Both the position numbers and the translations under genes were made by a program. This document shows positions 1-7,680 of a stretch of 64,000 nucleotides of DNA, one piece after another. Origin of the DNA: Rhodanobacteraceae bacterium (GTDB lineage Bacteria; Pseudomonadota; Gammaproteobacteria; Xanthomonadales; SZUA-5); the NCBI GenBank assembly GCA_024234055.1, contig JACKOW010000001.1, positions 1,014,741 through 1,078,740 on the forward strand. The letters run 5' to 3'. Numbering within the stretch: the first letter of the stretch is position 1; each line of letters starts with the position of its first letter. Below the pieces are notes generated by a model, which saw nothing but the letters and a program-made list of their open reading frames with translations, made no database searches and had not been told where the DNA came from.

Positions 1-271
1 TCCAGCGCGGCAGGATGGCGACGTCGGCAATGAAGCAGACTTCCTCCATCAACTTGCTGCGCTGCGAGAAGGGGTCGAAACCGAGGACTGACAGGCGGCC
101 GTCGTAGTTGGTCAGGCCCAGGATGGCTTTCAGCGCCGTGGTCTTGCCGGCCCCATTGGGGCCGATGAGCCCGACGATGCGACCGGCCTCGATGCGGAAG
201 TCGCAATGGTCAAGCGCCTGCTTGTCCTTGTATTTCTTGCTCAGTCCCACTGACTCGATCACCGCGTTCAT
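1..271 (-). CDS. ABC transporter ATP-binding protein (5' part only)
   Basis: Only the first 90 codons are in the window; the gene continues past the left edge. The visible part is the N-terminal ATP-binding domain: Walker A GPNGAGKTT at residues 37-45, preceded by the usual ESVGLSKKYKD-type strand. Signature and Walker B motifs lie outside. The start ATG overlaps the stop of the upstream GntR gene (ATGA), so the two are translationally coupled. YtrA-type GntR regulators are typically encoded next to ABC exporters, so this is probably the ATPase of a small exporter whose permease lies beyond the edge. Substrate unknown. Confidence 0.85.
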   Translation of the reverse strand, partial: MNAVIESVGLSKKYKDKQALDHCDFRIEAGRIVGLIGPNGAGKTTALKAILGLTNYDGRLSVLGFDPFSQRSKLMEEVCFIADVAILPRW

Positions 272-624
272 GCATCCCCCGTCGTCAGTAACTTGCTGAT
301 ATCCAGATTCATTCGGGCCAGTCGTGCTTTCAACATTGGCCATTCATCGCTGAGAAAGCGCTGGCGTTCGAGTTCCAGCAGCCGCTCGCGGGCGCCTTCG
401 CGCACAAACAGACCCAGCCCGCGGCGCTTCTCCAGCAGATCCTCATCCACCAGTTCCTGGTAGGACTTGGACACGGTAAGCGGGTTGATCTGGAAGTCCA
501 CCGCGACCTGGCGCACCGAGGGTACGGCCTCACCTTCCTTGAGTTCGCCATCGAGAATCATCGCCACTACCCGGTCGCGCAGCTGCCGGTAGATGGGAAC
601 GGCATCGTTCCATACATGGACCAT
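268..624 (-). CDS. GntR-family transcriptional repressor, YtrA type
   Basis: 118 aa. The winged helix-turn-helix domain fills residues about 8-75 (PIYRQLRDRV at the start; NPLTVSKSYQEL is the recognition-helix region; GLGLFVREGAR is the wing). The C-terminal part is only about 40 residues, too short for the effector domains of FadR, HutC or MocR types and typical of the YtrA subfamily. The start at 624 (MVHVWND) was chosen because upstream in-frame sequence overlaps the preceding gene and is not GntR-like. It sits between an exported protein (stop at 629) and the ABC ATPase (ATGA overlap). It probably represses its own operon through the palindrome at 1005-1030. Confidence 0.88.
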   Translation of the reverse strand: MVHVWNDAVPIYRQLRDRVVAMILDGELKEGEAVPSVRQVAVDFQINPLTVSKSYQELVDEDLLEKRRGLGLFVREGARERLLELERQRFLSDEWPMLKARLARMNLDISKLLTTGDA

Positions 625-628
625 GGGC

Positions 629-973
629 TTACTCCGAGCTCGCGCTGCCGCCGAAGGAGAAGAAGGGCATTTCCAGTTCGTTGGCGACCGCGCCGGCGCT
701 GTGCGCGGCATCATCCAGGGCGCGTTCGGCGATCGACTTGCCTTGCGGGCTCGATTCCGCAGCAAACCAGCCGACCGATACGTCTGCCAGATCCGGGCGC
801 GAACCGGCCAGCAACAGCGTGGCAGCCACGCTCTCCGCCGACTCCGGCAGGCTGGCTGCGGCGGCCAATGTCAGGTCTGCGCCCGGATTGCGTTCGCCGG
901 CACTGGCAACGGCGCCCAGGCATGCGCTGATCATCGCGATCAGAATGAGATTCGAGCTGATTCGTCTGCCCAT
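629..973 (-). CDS. Small exported protein of unknown function
   Basis: 114 aa with an N-terminal hydrophobic segment (ISSNLILIAMISACLGAVAS) that looks like a Sec signal peptide with AxA-like cleavage near residue 25. The mature part is acidic and alanine-rich with no motif I recognise, and ends in a Phe-rich FFSFGG stretch. A GGAG ribosome site lies 8 nt before the ATG at 973. It is the first gene of the operon that also encodes the GntR repressor (4-nt gap) and the ABC ATPase, so it may be part of the envelope response this operon provides. Function unknown. Confidence 0.6.
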   Translation of the reverse strand: MGRRISSNLILIAMISACLGAVASAGERNPGADLTLAAAASLPESAESVAATLLLAGSRPDLADVSVGWFAAESSPQGKSIAERALDDAAHSAGAVANELEMPFFSFGGSASSE

Positions 974-1004
974 GAGGTACTCCGTGCTCGCCAGTTCGAT
1001 GCAC

Positions 1005-1030
1005 TGGTGTTGTAGTCAACTATAACACCA
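1005..1030. promoter_or_regulatory. 26-bp palindromic operator of the GntR/ABC operon
   Basis: Near-perfect dyad: 7-bp outer arms TGGTGTT / AACACCA are exact, and the inner TAGT / ACTA arms also match. It overlaps the -10 box of the minus-strand promoter for the exported protein-GntR-ABC operon. The GTGT...ACAC type arms resemble known YtrA-family operators. Binding by the adjacent GntR protein is inferred. Confidence 0.75.
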
Positions 1031-1046
1031 ATTGACCGTAGGGCAA
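1019..1046 (-). promoter_or_regulatory. Probable sigma-70 promoter of the GntR/ABC operon
   Basis: On the minus strand TTGCCC (1041-1046) and TATAGT (1019-1024) are separated by 16 bp. The -10 box lies inside the palindrome at 1005-1030, so repressor binding there would block RNA polymerase. The first gene starts at 973. Confidence 0.55.
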
Positions 1047-1101
1047 GCAGGTCGGAAGTCACGGGCGCGGGCAGGCGGCGCCGGATGCGGCGCCTGGGTG
1101 C

Positions 1102-1551
1102 TCAGTCCGCCTTGTATTCGTCGTGGCAGGCCTTGCAGGCACCACCGGTCTTGGCAAACTGCTCCTTGATGGCGGCTTCGTCTCCACCCTTGGCGATGTT
1201 CGCCAGCGCCGCTGTTTCGCGCTCCAGATCCTTCATCTTGGCGCTGAAGTCGTCGAAATGGGTCCAGATGGCCGGCTTCGCATCCGTAGTGGCGCCCTCA
1301 TGCGAGCCTTCCAGGAATCCTTCCAGCAGTTGTGGGGCCAGGGCTGCCACGCGCTCGGCGCGACGGGCAAATTCGGCGGCGTCAAATGCGATCCGGCCGC
1401 GCACCATGGCGTTCATCGGCATCCAGTTCCACAGCAACACGGTGTACGCCGAACGGCGATAGTTGATCGCATCCTCAGGCTTGGTCTGGGCCATTGCAGA
1501 GGTGGACAGCAACGAGGCACACAACGACAAAGTCAGCAAAACACGGCGCAT
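1102..1551 (-). CDS. Cytochrome c, class II (c'-like)
   Basis: 149 aa. A signal peptide of about 21 residues (ends STSAMA-Q) is followed by a helical domain with the heme-binding motif C139-K-A-C142-H143 almost at the C-terminus, which is the class II / cytochrome c' arrangement. These are periplasmic four-helix-bundle monoheme proteins that bind small gases or move electrons. The ATG at 1551 is used because upstream in-frame sequence is the repeat element at 1596-1681. It lies downstream of an FHA-GGDEF gene on the same strand, and a second C-terminal-heme cytochrome (2881-3285) lies beyond that gene. Partner unknown. Confidence 0.88.
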   Translation of the reverse strand: MRRVLLTLSLCASLLSTSAMAQTKPEDAINYRRSAYTVLLWNWMPMNAMVRGRIAFDAAEFARRAERVAALAPQLLEGFLEGSHEGATTDAKPAIWTHFDDFSAKMKDLERETAALANIAKGGDEAAIKEQFAKTGGACKACHDEYKAD

Positions 1552-1595
1552 CGGGTCGCTCCATCCAAGGGTCAGCGCAAAGTCTAACCTGAAGA

Positions 1596-1681
1596 CGAGG
1601 GCACGAGGGCACGAGGGCACGAGGGCACGAGGAAGCTCGAAGCTCGCGCTGCGTTGGCCTTTGCGTGCCCTCTCGCCCTCG
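1596..1681. repeat. Paired-arm repeat element (GAGGGC family), copy 1
   Basis: Left arm 1596-1632 is 4.6 head-to-tail copies of CGAGGGCA. After a loop of about 31 nt the right arm 1664-1681 is the complementary type (CGTGCCCT, CTCGCCCT). Together they form an inverted repeat. It lies between the diguanylate cyclase stop (1692) and the cytochrome start (1551), two same-strand genes. Confidence 0.85.
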
Positions 1682-1691
1682 TTCAACAGCC

Positions 1692-2576
1692 TTACTCGAA
1701 TTCGACCCGATTGCGTCCTTTGGCCTTGGCCTGGTAGAGCCGTTCATCGGCGAGGCGCAGCAGGTCGGCGCTGGTGTGCATGCTGTCGTTCCAACTGGCG
1801 ATGCCCACGCTGGCCGAAATCCGCTGCGGTTCGCCGTGCACATCGAAGCGATGCTGGGCCACCCGGGCGCGAATGCTCTCGGCAAATTCCCGAGCCTGCG
1901 TCGGGCTGCCGTTGGCCATGGCCACGGCGAATTCCTCGCCGCCCAGCCGCCCGAGCTGACAATTGACGCCGGCCAGATCGCGGATCAGTTGCGATACGCT
2001 GGCAATGACCTGATCGCCGACCAGATGCCCGAAGTGATCGTTGATCTGCTTGAAATGGTCCAGATCGACGATCAGCACCGACAGTGCAGTGCCGACTTTG
2101 GCCCTGCCGACATGTTCATCCAGCAACATGCGGAAATGTCGCCGGTTGTAGAAACCGGTCAGGCCATCGTGCACCGCCAGATCGATCAGTTCCTGGTGAT
2201 AGCGGGATTCGGCGCTGGCGCCGCGAAAGAACTTCAGGGCGTGGTTGCCAACGCCAATCTGGTCACTGTCACTCAGTTCGGCCCGCATCACCGCCTGGCC
2301 GTTGAGGTAGGTCTTGTTGGTGGAGCCCAGATCCTCGATGAAGAAACGCTCACCCTCGCGCCAGACCCGGCAGTGGCTGCGTGACACGCTGGGATGCTGC
2401 AGGCTCAGCGTGGCCTCGTTGGCGCGCCCGATGATCACCGGCTCCGCGCCCAGTTCCAGTTCTTGACCGAGAAACACGCCACTGACCACGATCAGCCGGG
2501 GTGGCCGGTCCAGCGCTTCGCCGTCCGGCCCGGCCATGACGGTCGCGCGATCGGTGTTGGAAGAATTCTTGCGCAC
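1692..2576 (-). CDS. Diguanylate cyclase with N-terminal FHA domain
   Basis: 294 aa from a GTG start; ATG at 2537 is an alternative that still keeps the FHA domain. FHA domain about residues 27-120 with the phosphothreonine-binding signature GR (50-51), SRSH (65-68) and GSTNKT (84-89). GGDEF domain about 130-292 with metal-binding D171/D173 and active-site GGEEF at 212-216, so it should make cyclic di-GMP from two GTP. The RxxD inhibitory site expected just upstream of GGEEF is absent (GVNC there), so product inhibition may be lost. No membrane segment: cytosolic, presumably recruited or switched by a phosphothreonine partner. It is flanked by two cytochrome genes. Confidence 0.92.
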   Translation of the reverse strand: MRKNSSNTDRATVMAGPDGEALDRPPRLIVVSGVFLGQELELGAEPVIIGRANEATLSLQHPSVSRSHCRVWREGERFFIEDLGSTNKTYLNGQAVMRAELSDSDQIGVGNHALKFFRGASAESRYHQELIDLAVHDGLTGFYNRRHFRMLLDEHVGRAKVGTALSVLIVDLDHFKQINDHFGHLVGDQVIASVSQLIRDLAGVNCQLGRLGGEEFAVAMANGSPTQAREFAESIRARVAQHRFDVHGEPQRISASVGIASWNDSMHTSADLLRLADERLYQAKAKGRNRVEFE

Positions 2577-2726
2577 GCATTTCGAGTCAATCAGGCTGGG
2601 GCAAGTCTATCCCAGTGCGCCGTCGGTGTTGCATGACGCCCGATTCCTCCGTGCGTGACCGCCAACAAGAGCGGCGTGGGACTCCCCTTCGCCTCCGGCG
2701 ATGGGCTCATTCGCGCATCAAACGTT

Positions 2727-2815
2727 GGAGGGCGCGAGGGCGCGCAAAGTCAGCCTTACCGCGAGCTCTTGCTCTTGCGTGCCCTCGTGCCCTAGTGCCC
2801 TCTCGCCCTCGTGCC
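2727..2815. repeat. Paired-arm repeat element (GAGGGC family), copy 2
   Basis: G-rich arm 2727-2746 (GAGGGCGC units), loop about 30 nt, C-rich arm 2777-2815 (GTGCCCTC / CTCGCCCT units). Same order as copy 1. It accounts for most of the 304-nt gene-free stretch 2577-2880 between the cytochrome stop and the cyclase start; I see no gene in the rest. Confidence 0.85.
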
Positions 2816-2880
2816 ATTCAATCAGGTACTTGCGATATGTTTGGTGAGAACTTCTGGGTATCCAGCGGCGCTGGTTGGCG

Positions 2881-3285
2881 TTAACGCGTCTCGTGATGGC
2901 AGGCCGCGCAAGCATCGTTGATCTGTTTCAAGGCCGTGCCTATGCCGGCGCAGTCAGCCCCGGCAGCAATGCCCTTGTCGACTTCCGTCAGGAAGGCCTG
3001 GCGACGACGCTCGAAGGTGGCATCGGCGTAGCCGATCGCGGCGAAGATCGGGGTGGCGTCCTCGGCCAGCATCCGCAAGCGGCCGACATGGTGCAGAGCC
3101 GCTGGGCCGTCGCAGCGATTGGAGCTCGCGTTCTGGCGTGCCTGGGAATAGTGGTATTGCATCAAGGCCATCGTGCCCTTGGGCACGGCATGTCGCTGTT
3201 GCAAGGCGCCAGCAGCAATAAAGCTGCACAGTGAGCCGAGAAAAACCCCGGCAAGCAACAAGATCAGTGCGCGTGTAGCCGACAT
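2881..3285 (-). CDS. Cytochrome c with C-terminal heme motif
   Basis: 134 aa. N-terminal hydrophobic segment (LILLLAGVFLGSLCSFIAAG), which may be an uncleaved anchor or a signal peptide, then a helical domain ending with C126-A-A-C129-H130, four residues from the C-terminus. The C-terminal heme suggests class II folding. A strong GGAGGT site lies 9 nt upstream of the ATG at 3285. It is the second such cytochrome within 2 kb (other at 1102-1551), with a diguanylate cyclase between. Two further cysteines (about 58 and 111) could form a disulfide. Periplasmic electron carrier or ligand sensor; substrate not evident. Confidence 0.82.
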   Translation of the reverse strand: MSATRALILLLAGVFLGSLCSFIAAGALQQRHAVPKGTMALMQYHYSQARQNASSNRCDGPAALHHVGRLRMLAEDATPIFAAIGYADATFERRRQAFLTEVDKGIAAGADCAGIGTALKQINDACAACHHETR

Positions 3286-3354
3286 CTGTGAGAGACCTCC
3301 AGAGAAACCGGGCGAAGGCTACCTGAATTGGCGTGCAGGCTGCGCCTTTGGGTT

Positions 3355-3700
3355 GCGAGGGCGCGAGGGCAGGAGGGCAGGAGGGCAAGAGGGCGAGAGG
3401 GCGAGAGGGCGAGAGGGCGAGAGGGCGAGAGGGTACGAGGGCGAGAGGGCACGAGGGGCTCGAGGGAAAGAGGGCAAGAGGGCGAGAGGGCGAGAGGGCA
3501 TGGAAAAGCAGAAGTGCCGAGAGTCTGGGGGCTGTCAGATTTTTTGTGTGCAGGGCTTTAATGGACTTGCCCTTGGCGGTTCGTGCGGGCGCCATGGGGT
3601 TTGGCTAGTAGTGATTCTGAGATCTTTCGTGCCCTCGTGCCCTCGTGCCCTCTTGCCCTCGTGCCCTCGTGCCCTCGTGCCTCGCGCCTTCTTGCCCTTC
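3355..3700. repeat. Paired-arm repeat element (GAGGGC family), copy 3, largest
   Basis: The G-rich arm 3355-3500 is a long imperfect array of 8-9 bp units (GAGGGCGA, GAGGGCAG, GAGGGCAC). Loop 3501-3627; C-rich arm 3628-3700 (GTGCCCTC units). The C-rich arm runs into the mutS stop codon (3699-3701). The loop carries GCCGAGAGTCTGGGG, close to GCCGAGTCTGGGG in the loop of the copy inside mutS, so the loops are related too. It fills the gene-free region 3286-3698; apparent Arg/Pro/Ser-rich reading frames here are repeat translations. Confidence 0.88.
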
Positions 3701-6443
3701 ACCCCGCCAGCGACTTCAGCCGATACAGCAGATCGAGCGCCTGGCGTGGCGTCAGCGTATCCGGATCGATTTCCCGCAAGGCATCAAGCGCTGGCGACGG
3801 CGCCGCAAACAGATCGAACTGCGCCGGTTTTGGCGCTGCAGTGGCGGCGCGGCTCTCCCGGGTCCCGGGTCCCAGGTCCCCGGTCCCGACCATCGGCGCT
3901 GCGCCCCGTGCCCCTTCTTCCAGCCCCCGCAGCACCGCCTCGGCGCGCTTGAGCACGCTGCCGGGCAACCCGGCCAGCGCTGCCACCTGCAGACCGAAGC
4001 TGCGATTGGCCGGGCCGGCCTTGACCGCATGCAGGAACACCAGGGCGTGGCTGTGCTCGACCGCGTCCAGATGCACGTTGGCCACACCCTCGCACTCGTC
4101 GGCGAGTTCGGTCAGCTCGAAATAATGAGTGGCGAACAGGGTGTAGGCGCGATTGCGCTCGGCCAGTTCGATGGCGCAGGCGCGGGCGATGGCCAAACCA
4201 TCGTAGGTGCTGGTGCCGCGACCGATTTCGTCCATCAGCACCAGCGAGTGCTCGCTGGCGTTGTGCAGGATACGGGCGGTCTCGCTCATCTCGACCATGA
4301 AGGTCGATTGTCCGCGGGCCAGGTCGTCGCCGGCACCGATGCGGGTGAAAATGCGATCGATCGGCCCGATGCGGGCGCTGCTCGCCGGCACGCAACTGCC
4401 GATATGTGCCAGCAGCACGATCAGAGCATTCTGGCGCATGTAAGTGCTCTTGCCACCCATGTTCGGACCGGTGATCACCAGCATGCGGCGATCGTCGTGC
4501 AGATCCAGATCATTGGGCTCGAAGGGCTCGCGGCGCACGATCTCGACCACCGGATGGCGGCCGTTCTCGATCTTCAGCACGCGTTCGGCGCACAGGGCCG
4601 GACGCACCCAGTTCCAGCGCTCGGCGCCATCGGCCAGCGCCGCCACCACATCCAGATGGGCCAGCGCATCGGCTGCCGCGCGCAAGGTGTCGAGCTGGGT
4701 CTGCAGTGTCGCGATCAGTTCCTCGTAGAGCCCGCGCTCGCGCATCAGCGCGCGCTCGCGGCTGCCGAGCACCTTGTCCTCGTAGGTCTTCAATTCCTCG
4801 GTGATGTAGCGTTCGGCGCCCTTCAGGGTCTGTCGCCGCGACCAGCGCGGCGGCACCCTATCCAGGTGCGAGCGCGTGACTTCCAGATAAAAGCCGTGCA
4901 CCTTGTTGTAGGCCACGCGCAGGTTGCTGATGCCGGTGGCCTCGCGCTCGCGTCGTTCCAGGTCCACCAGATATTCGTCGGCGCCGGCTGACAGTGCCCG
5001 CAGCTCGTCCAGTTCGGCGTCAAAGCCGGGCGCAATCGCACCGCCATCGCGCATGATCACCGGTGGCTCGGCCACGATCGCGCGCAGCAGCAGCGCATGG
5101 GTGTCATCCAGACCGCGCAAGGCCTGGGCCCACTCGATCAGCGCGCTGGGTGTTCCCTGCTCGGCAATGCCGGCGATAGCCGGACAGGCCCCCAGCGCAT
5201 CGCGCAGGCCGGAGAGATCGCGCGGTCGGGCCGAACCCAGCGCCAGGCGGCCCAGCATGCGTTCGACGTCGCCCAGCGGCGTCAGCGCCTCGCGCAGGGG
5301 CTCCATCAGTGCCAGATTGCGCACTGATTCGATCGCATCCTGGCGTCGTCGCAGCTCGACGTGGTCGCGCAGTGGCCGCGCCAGCCAACGCCTGAGCAGA
5401 CGCGCACCCATGGGCGTCAGGCAGCGGTCGAGAATGCCGACCAGCGTATGTTCGCGACGGCCGGAGGGATGTTCCTCGATTTCCAGGTGGCGCCGGGTGG
5501 CGGCGTCCAGATGCAGCGAATCCTCGCCCTGTTCCAGCGACAGGCTGGCAAGGCGGGGCAGGGCGGCTTTTTGCGTGTCGCGCACGTATTGCAGCAGCGC
5601 CCCGGCCGCGCCCAGAGCCGGCCCCAGGTGATCGCAGCCAAAGCCGCTGAGATCGCGCACGGCAAATTGCGACGTCAGGGCGCGGCGGCCAGCGTCGGCA
5701 TCAAAGTGCCAGGGCGCCAGATGGCGGACCAGTCCGGCCTCGCAGCCCTCCGGCGGATTCAGATCCTCCGGGAACAGGGATTCGGCAGGCGCCAGTCGCG
5801 CGATTTCCGATGGCAGCGCCGAGGCCTCGATTTCGCTGAGGCGGATGCGGCCGGAGCCCAGATCTAGCCAGGCCAGGCCGAGGCGAGGGCACGAGGGCGC
5901 GAGGGCAGGAGGGCAGGCAAGAGCCGAGTCTGGGGACGAGGGGCTTGCCGAGGTTTCGAGCGCAACGCGCGGTTTCTCCACCGTTTCGTGCCCTCGCGCC
6001 CTCGTGCCCTCGTGCCCTCGGCCTCCCACCGCCACCGCCAGCAACAGATTGTCGCGGCGCTGTTCGAGCAGGGCGTCATCGACGACGGTGCCGGGAGTGA
6101 CGATGCGCGTGATCTGGCGTTCGACCAGTCCCTTGGCTTCCTTGGGATCGCCGATCTGCTCGGCGATGGCGACCGCCTCGCCGAGCTTGATCAGTTTGGC
6201 CAGATAGCCATCGAGCGCGTGCACCGGGATGCCGGCCATCGGGATCGGCTGGCCAGCGGACTGTCCGCGTTGGGTCAGCGTGATTTCGAGCAGGCTGGAG
6301 GCTCGACGGGCATCGTCGTAGAAAACCTCGTAGAAGTCGCCCATGCGGAACAGCAGCAGCAAATCCGGCTGCTGCGCCTTCAGCGCCAGATACTGACGCA
6401 TCAGCGGCGTGTGTTCCGGAATCAGGGGCGACGGGTCCGACAT
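3699..6443 (-). CDS. mutS: DNA mismatch repair protein MutS with repeat-derived insertion
   Basis: 914 aa, about 60 longer than E. coli MutS. Recognises base mismatches and small loops and recruits MutL. Mismatch-binding F37-Y38-E39 is present; Walker A GPNMGGKST at 659-667, followed by the DEIGRGTSTYDG-type Walker B/signature region. Residues about 141-187 are not MutS-like: they are the translation of a paired-arm repeat (5883-6022), placed at the start of the connector domain between RRDNLLLAV and LGLAWLDLGSG, which are normally nearly adjacent. A second short tract (3856-3889, 7-bp units) encodes the Gly-rich linker before the C-terminal tail. The frame is open throughout, so the gene is probably functional. 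Confidence 0.95.
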   Translation of the reverse strand: MSDPSPLIPEHTPLMRQYLALKAQQPDLLLLFRMGDFYEVFYDDARRASSLLEITLTQRGQSAGQPIPMAGIPVHALDGYLAKLIKLGEAVAIAEQIGDPKEAKGLVERQITRIVTPGTVVDDALLEQRRDNLLLAVAVGGRGHEGTRARGHETVEKPRVALETSASPSSPDSALACPPALAPSCPRLGLAWLDLGSGRIRLSEIEASALPSEIARLAPAESLFPEDLNPPEGCEAGLVRHLAPWHFDADAGRRALTSQFAVRDLSGFGCDHLGPALGAAGALLQYVRDTQKAALPRLASLSLEQGEDSLHLDAATRRHLEIEEHPSGRREHTLVGILDRCLTPMGARLLRRWLARPLRDHVELRRRQDAIESVRNLALMEPLREALTPLGDVERMLGRLALGSARPRDLSGLRDALGACPAIAGIAEQGTPSALIEWAQALRGLDDTHALLLRAIVAEPPVIMRDGGAIAPGFDAELDELRALSAGADEYLVDLERREREATGISNLRVAYNKVHGFYLEVTRSHLDRVPPRWSRRQTLKGAERYITEELKTYEDKVLGSRERALMRERGLYEELIATLQTQLDTLRAAADALAHLDVVAALADGAERWNWVRPALCAERVLKIENGRHPVVEIVRREPFEPNDLDLHDDRRMLVITGPNMGGKSTYMRQNALIVLLAHIGSCVPASSARIGPIDRIFTRIGAGDDLARGQSTFMVEMSETARILHNASEHSLVLMDEIGRGTSTYDGLAIARACAIELAERNRAYTLFATHYFELTELADECEGVANVHLDAVEHSHALVFLHAVKAGPANRSFGLQVAALAGLPGSVLKRAEAVLRGLEEGARGAAPMVGTGDLGPGTRESRAATAAPKPAQFDLFAAPSPALDALREIDPDTLTPRQALDLLYRLKSLAG
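3856..3889. repeat. 7-bp tandem tract inside the mutS 3' end
   Basis: About four units of CCGGGTC / CCAGGTC / CCCGGTC in tandem, within codons about 851-862 of mutS (translated as a Gly/Thr/Pro linker). The unit length is not a multiple of three, so a one-unit change would alter or truncate the last 50-60 residues. Confidence 0.8.
5883..6022. repeat. Paired-arm repeat element (GAGGGC family), copy 4, inside mutS
   Basis: G-rich arm 5883-5917 is four 8-bp units (GCGAGGGC, ACGAGGGC, GCGAGGGC, AGGAGGGC). Loop 5918-5986. C-rich arm 5987-6022 is four units of CGTGCCCT type. Same layout as the three intergenic copies, but lying in frame in the mutS coding sequence (residues about 141-187). Repeat and loop together add a length compatible with the frame; single units do not. 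Confidence 0.88.
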
Positions 6444-6621
6444 GCAGGATCAGCGACAACGGGATCAGAGCGGGGAGGAGAGCATAGAGGCTCGCGGTGC
6501 GCGTGTGTGCGCGGCGGATTCCGGGTAACCCCGGTCGTCGGTCATGTTGCGCGTGCGGCCGGCTACGGGCCGCGGTGTTGCGACCGTCGCGGTGATTGGC
6601 GAATGTCTCCAGAGCGCCGAA

Positions 6622-7677
6622 TCAGCCCCGATGGGCTGCCAGCCATCGGTCGAGCAGCGCACGCGCCTTCAGCGGTACCTGATTCTGGCGCGGGTCGTCC
6701 AGCGCCGCACGCAATCGGCGCATCGCCGGGCGATAGTCGCTGTGCCCGCGTGGATAGCGCTTGAGCACATCCAGGATTCGCAGGACTTCGGTTTCTCCTT
6801 GTTCGGCGTAGAGCGTGTGCGTGCGCTCGATGTCCAAGGCCAGTTCGGCAGCGATCCGCTCGATCCCGATGGCGATGGCCTGATCCAGCTGCTCCGGGTG
6901 CGGGGGATCATTGCCCTGCAGATAGATGACGGCCTCGTAGGCACGGCCGCGGGTCAACTCCCGGGCCACGGCGGCGGTCAGATCAGGATGCTCGGCGAGT
7001 TTCTGCAAGGCCAGGGCGCGCACGGCTGGATTCTCGTAGACATTGCTGTGGTTGAGCAGCTGCGACAGATGGTCCGGCAGGCGCATCCGGGCGACTTCGT
7101 CATGGGTCTGCTGATCGCGCCGGTCCTGTTCCGCCGACTGCTGCTGCAGCTGCTGCTGGCGCTGGACTTGCTGTGATTGCGCCATTTCCATCACCAGGCC
7201 CAGTGCCACCAGCGCCGACAGTGCCGTGGTGGTCAGCCAGATCCCGCGCACCGATGCCTGGGCGGCAGCATGGCTGAGTCCATTGAGTGCCAGCGCTGCC
7301 GCAAGGATCAGGGCTGCAGGCAAGACCCAGGCTGCCCATGGCACCAGCGGACGCATTGCCCAGGGAATCTGGCTGGATGGTTCCAGCCTGAGCGCCGAGG
7401 CCATGGTCACGACCACCGTGAAACCCAAACCAGCCAACAGGATCGCCAGATACTGCAGCCCGCGTTCGCGTGCCAGCCAGTCCATGCCGCCTCGCGTGAC
7501 CACGACCATCCATGCGCCCGTCAGCAATGCACCCATTGGTAGCCCGAACCACACCGAGGCCCACAGCAGCCCGGCGCCGGCATCATTGCCCCGGGCCTGG
7601 CCCAGCTGCAGTCCCAACCAGGGGATCAGATAGACCAGCGCCGCCAGCAGCAGACACAGATGGCCGAGGATGGACAA
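6622..7677 (-). CDS. Multi-pass membrane protein with soluble helical C-terminus
   Basis: 351 aa, function not recognised. Five hydrophobic segments lie in the first half (about residues 5-25, 36-60, 75-93, 113-130, 143-163). A Gln-rich coiled-coil-like linker follows (QSQQVQRQQQLQQQ, about 166-185), then an alpha-helical domain with spaced LALQKLAEHP / ALDDPRQN helices that resemble HEAT-like repeats. The proposed start is a TTG at 7677, 3 nt after the nitroreductase stop on the same strand; the reading frame with its first membrane segment begins there, and the next ATG would remove that segment. Probably co-transcribed with the nitroreductase. Confidence 0.65.
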   Translation of the reverse strand: MSILGHLCLLLAALVYLIPWLGLQLGQARGNDAGAGLLWASVWFGLPMGALLTGAWMVVVTRGGMDWLARERGLQYLAILLAGLGFTVVVTMASALRLEPSSQIPWAMRPLVPWAAWVLPAALILAAALALNGLSHAAAQASVRGIWLTTTALSALVALGLVMEMAQSQQVQRQQQLQQQSAEQDRRDQQTHDEVARMRLPDHLSQLLNHSNVYENPAVRALALQKLAEHPDLTAAVARELTRGRAYEAVIYLQGNDPPHPEQLDQAIAIGIERIAAELALDIERTHTLYAEQGETEVLRILDVLKRYPRGHSDYRPAMRRLRAALDDPRQNQVPLKARALLDRWLAAHRG

Positions 7678-7680
7678 GGT

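Noticed and set aside
3264..3595. Several open frames rich in Arg-Gly-Glu or Pro-Ser-Leu on both strands
   Set aside because: They are six-frame translations of the GAGGGC tandem repeats, with no start context and no domain.
5845..6207. Plus-strand frame over the mutS insertion, considered as a separate inserted gene
   Set aside because: It consists of repeat translation and antisense mutS; the mutS frame is continuous, so no gene interruption is needed.
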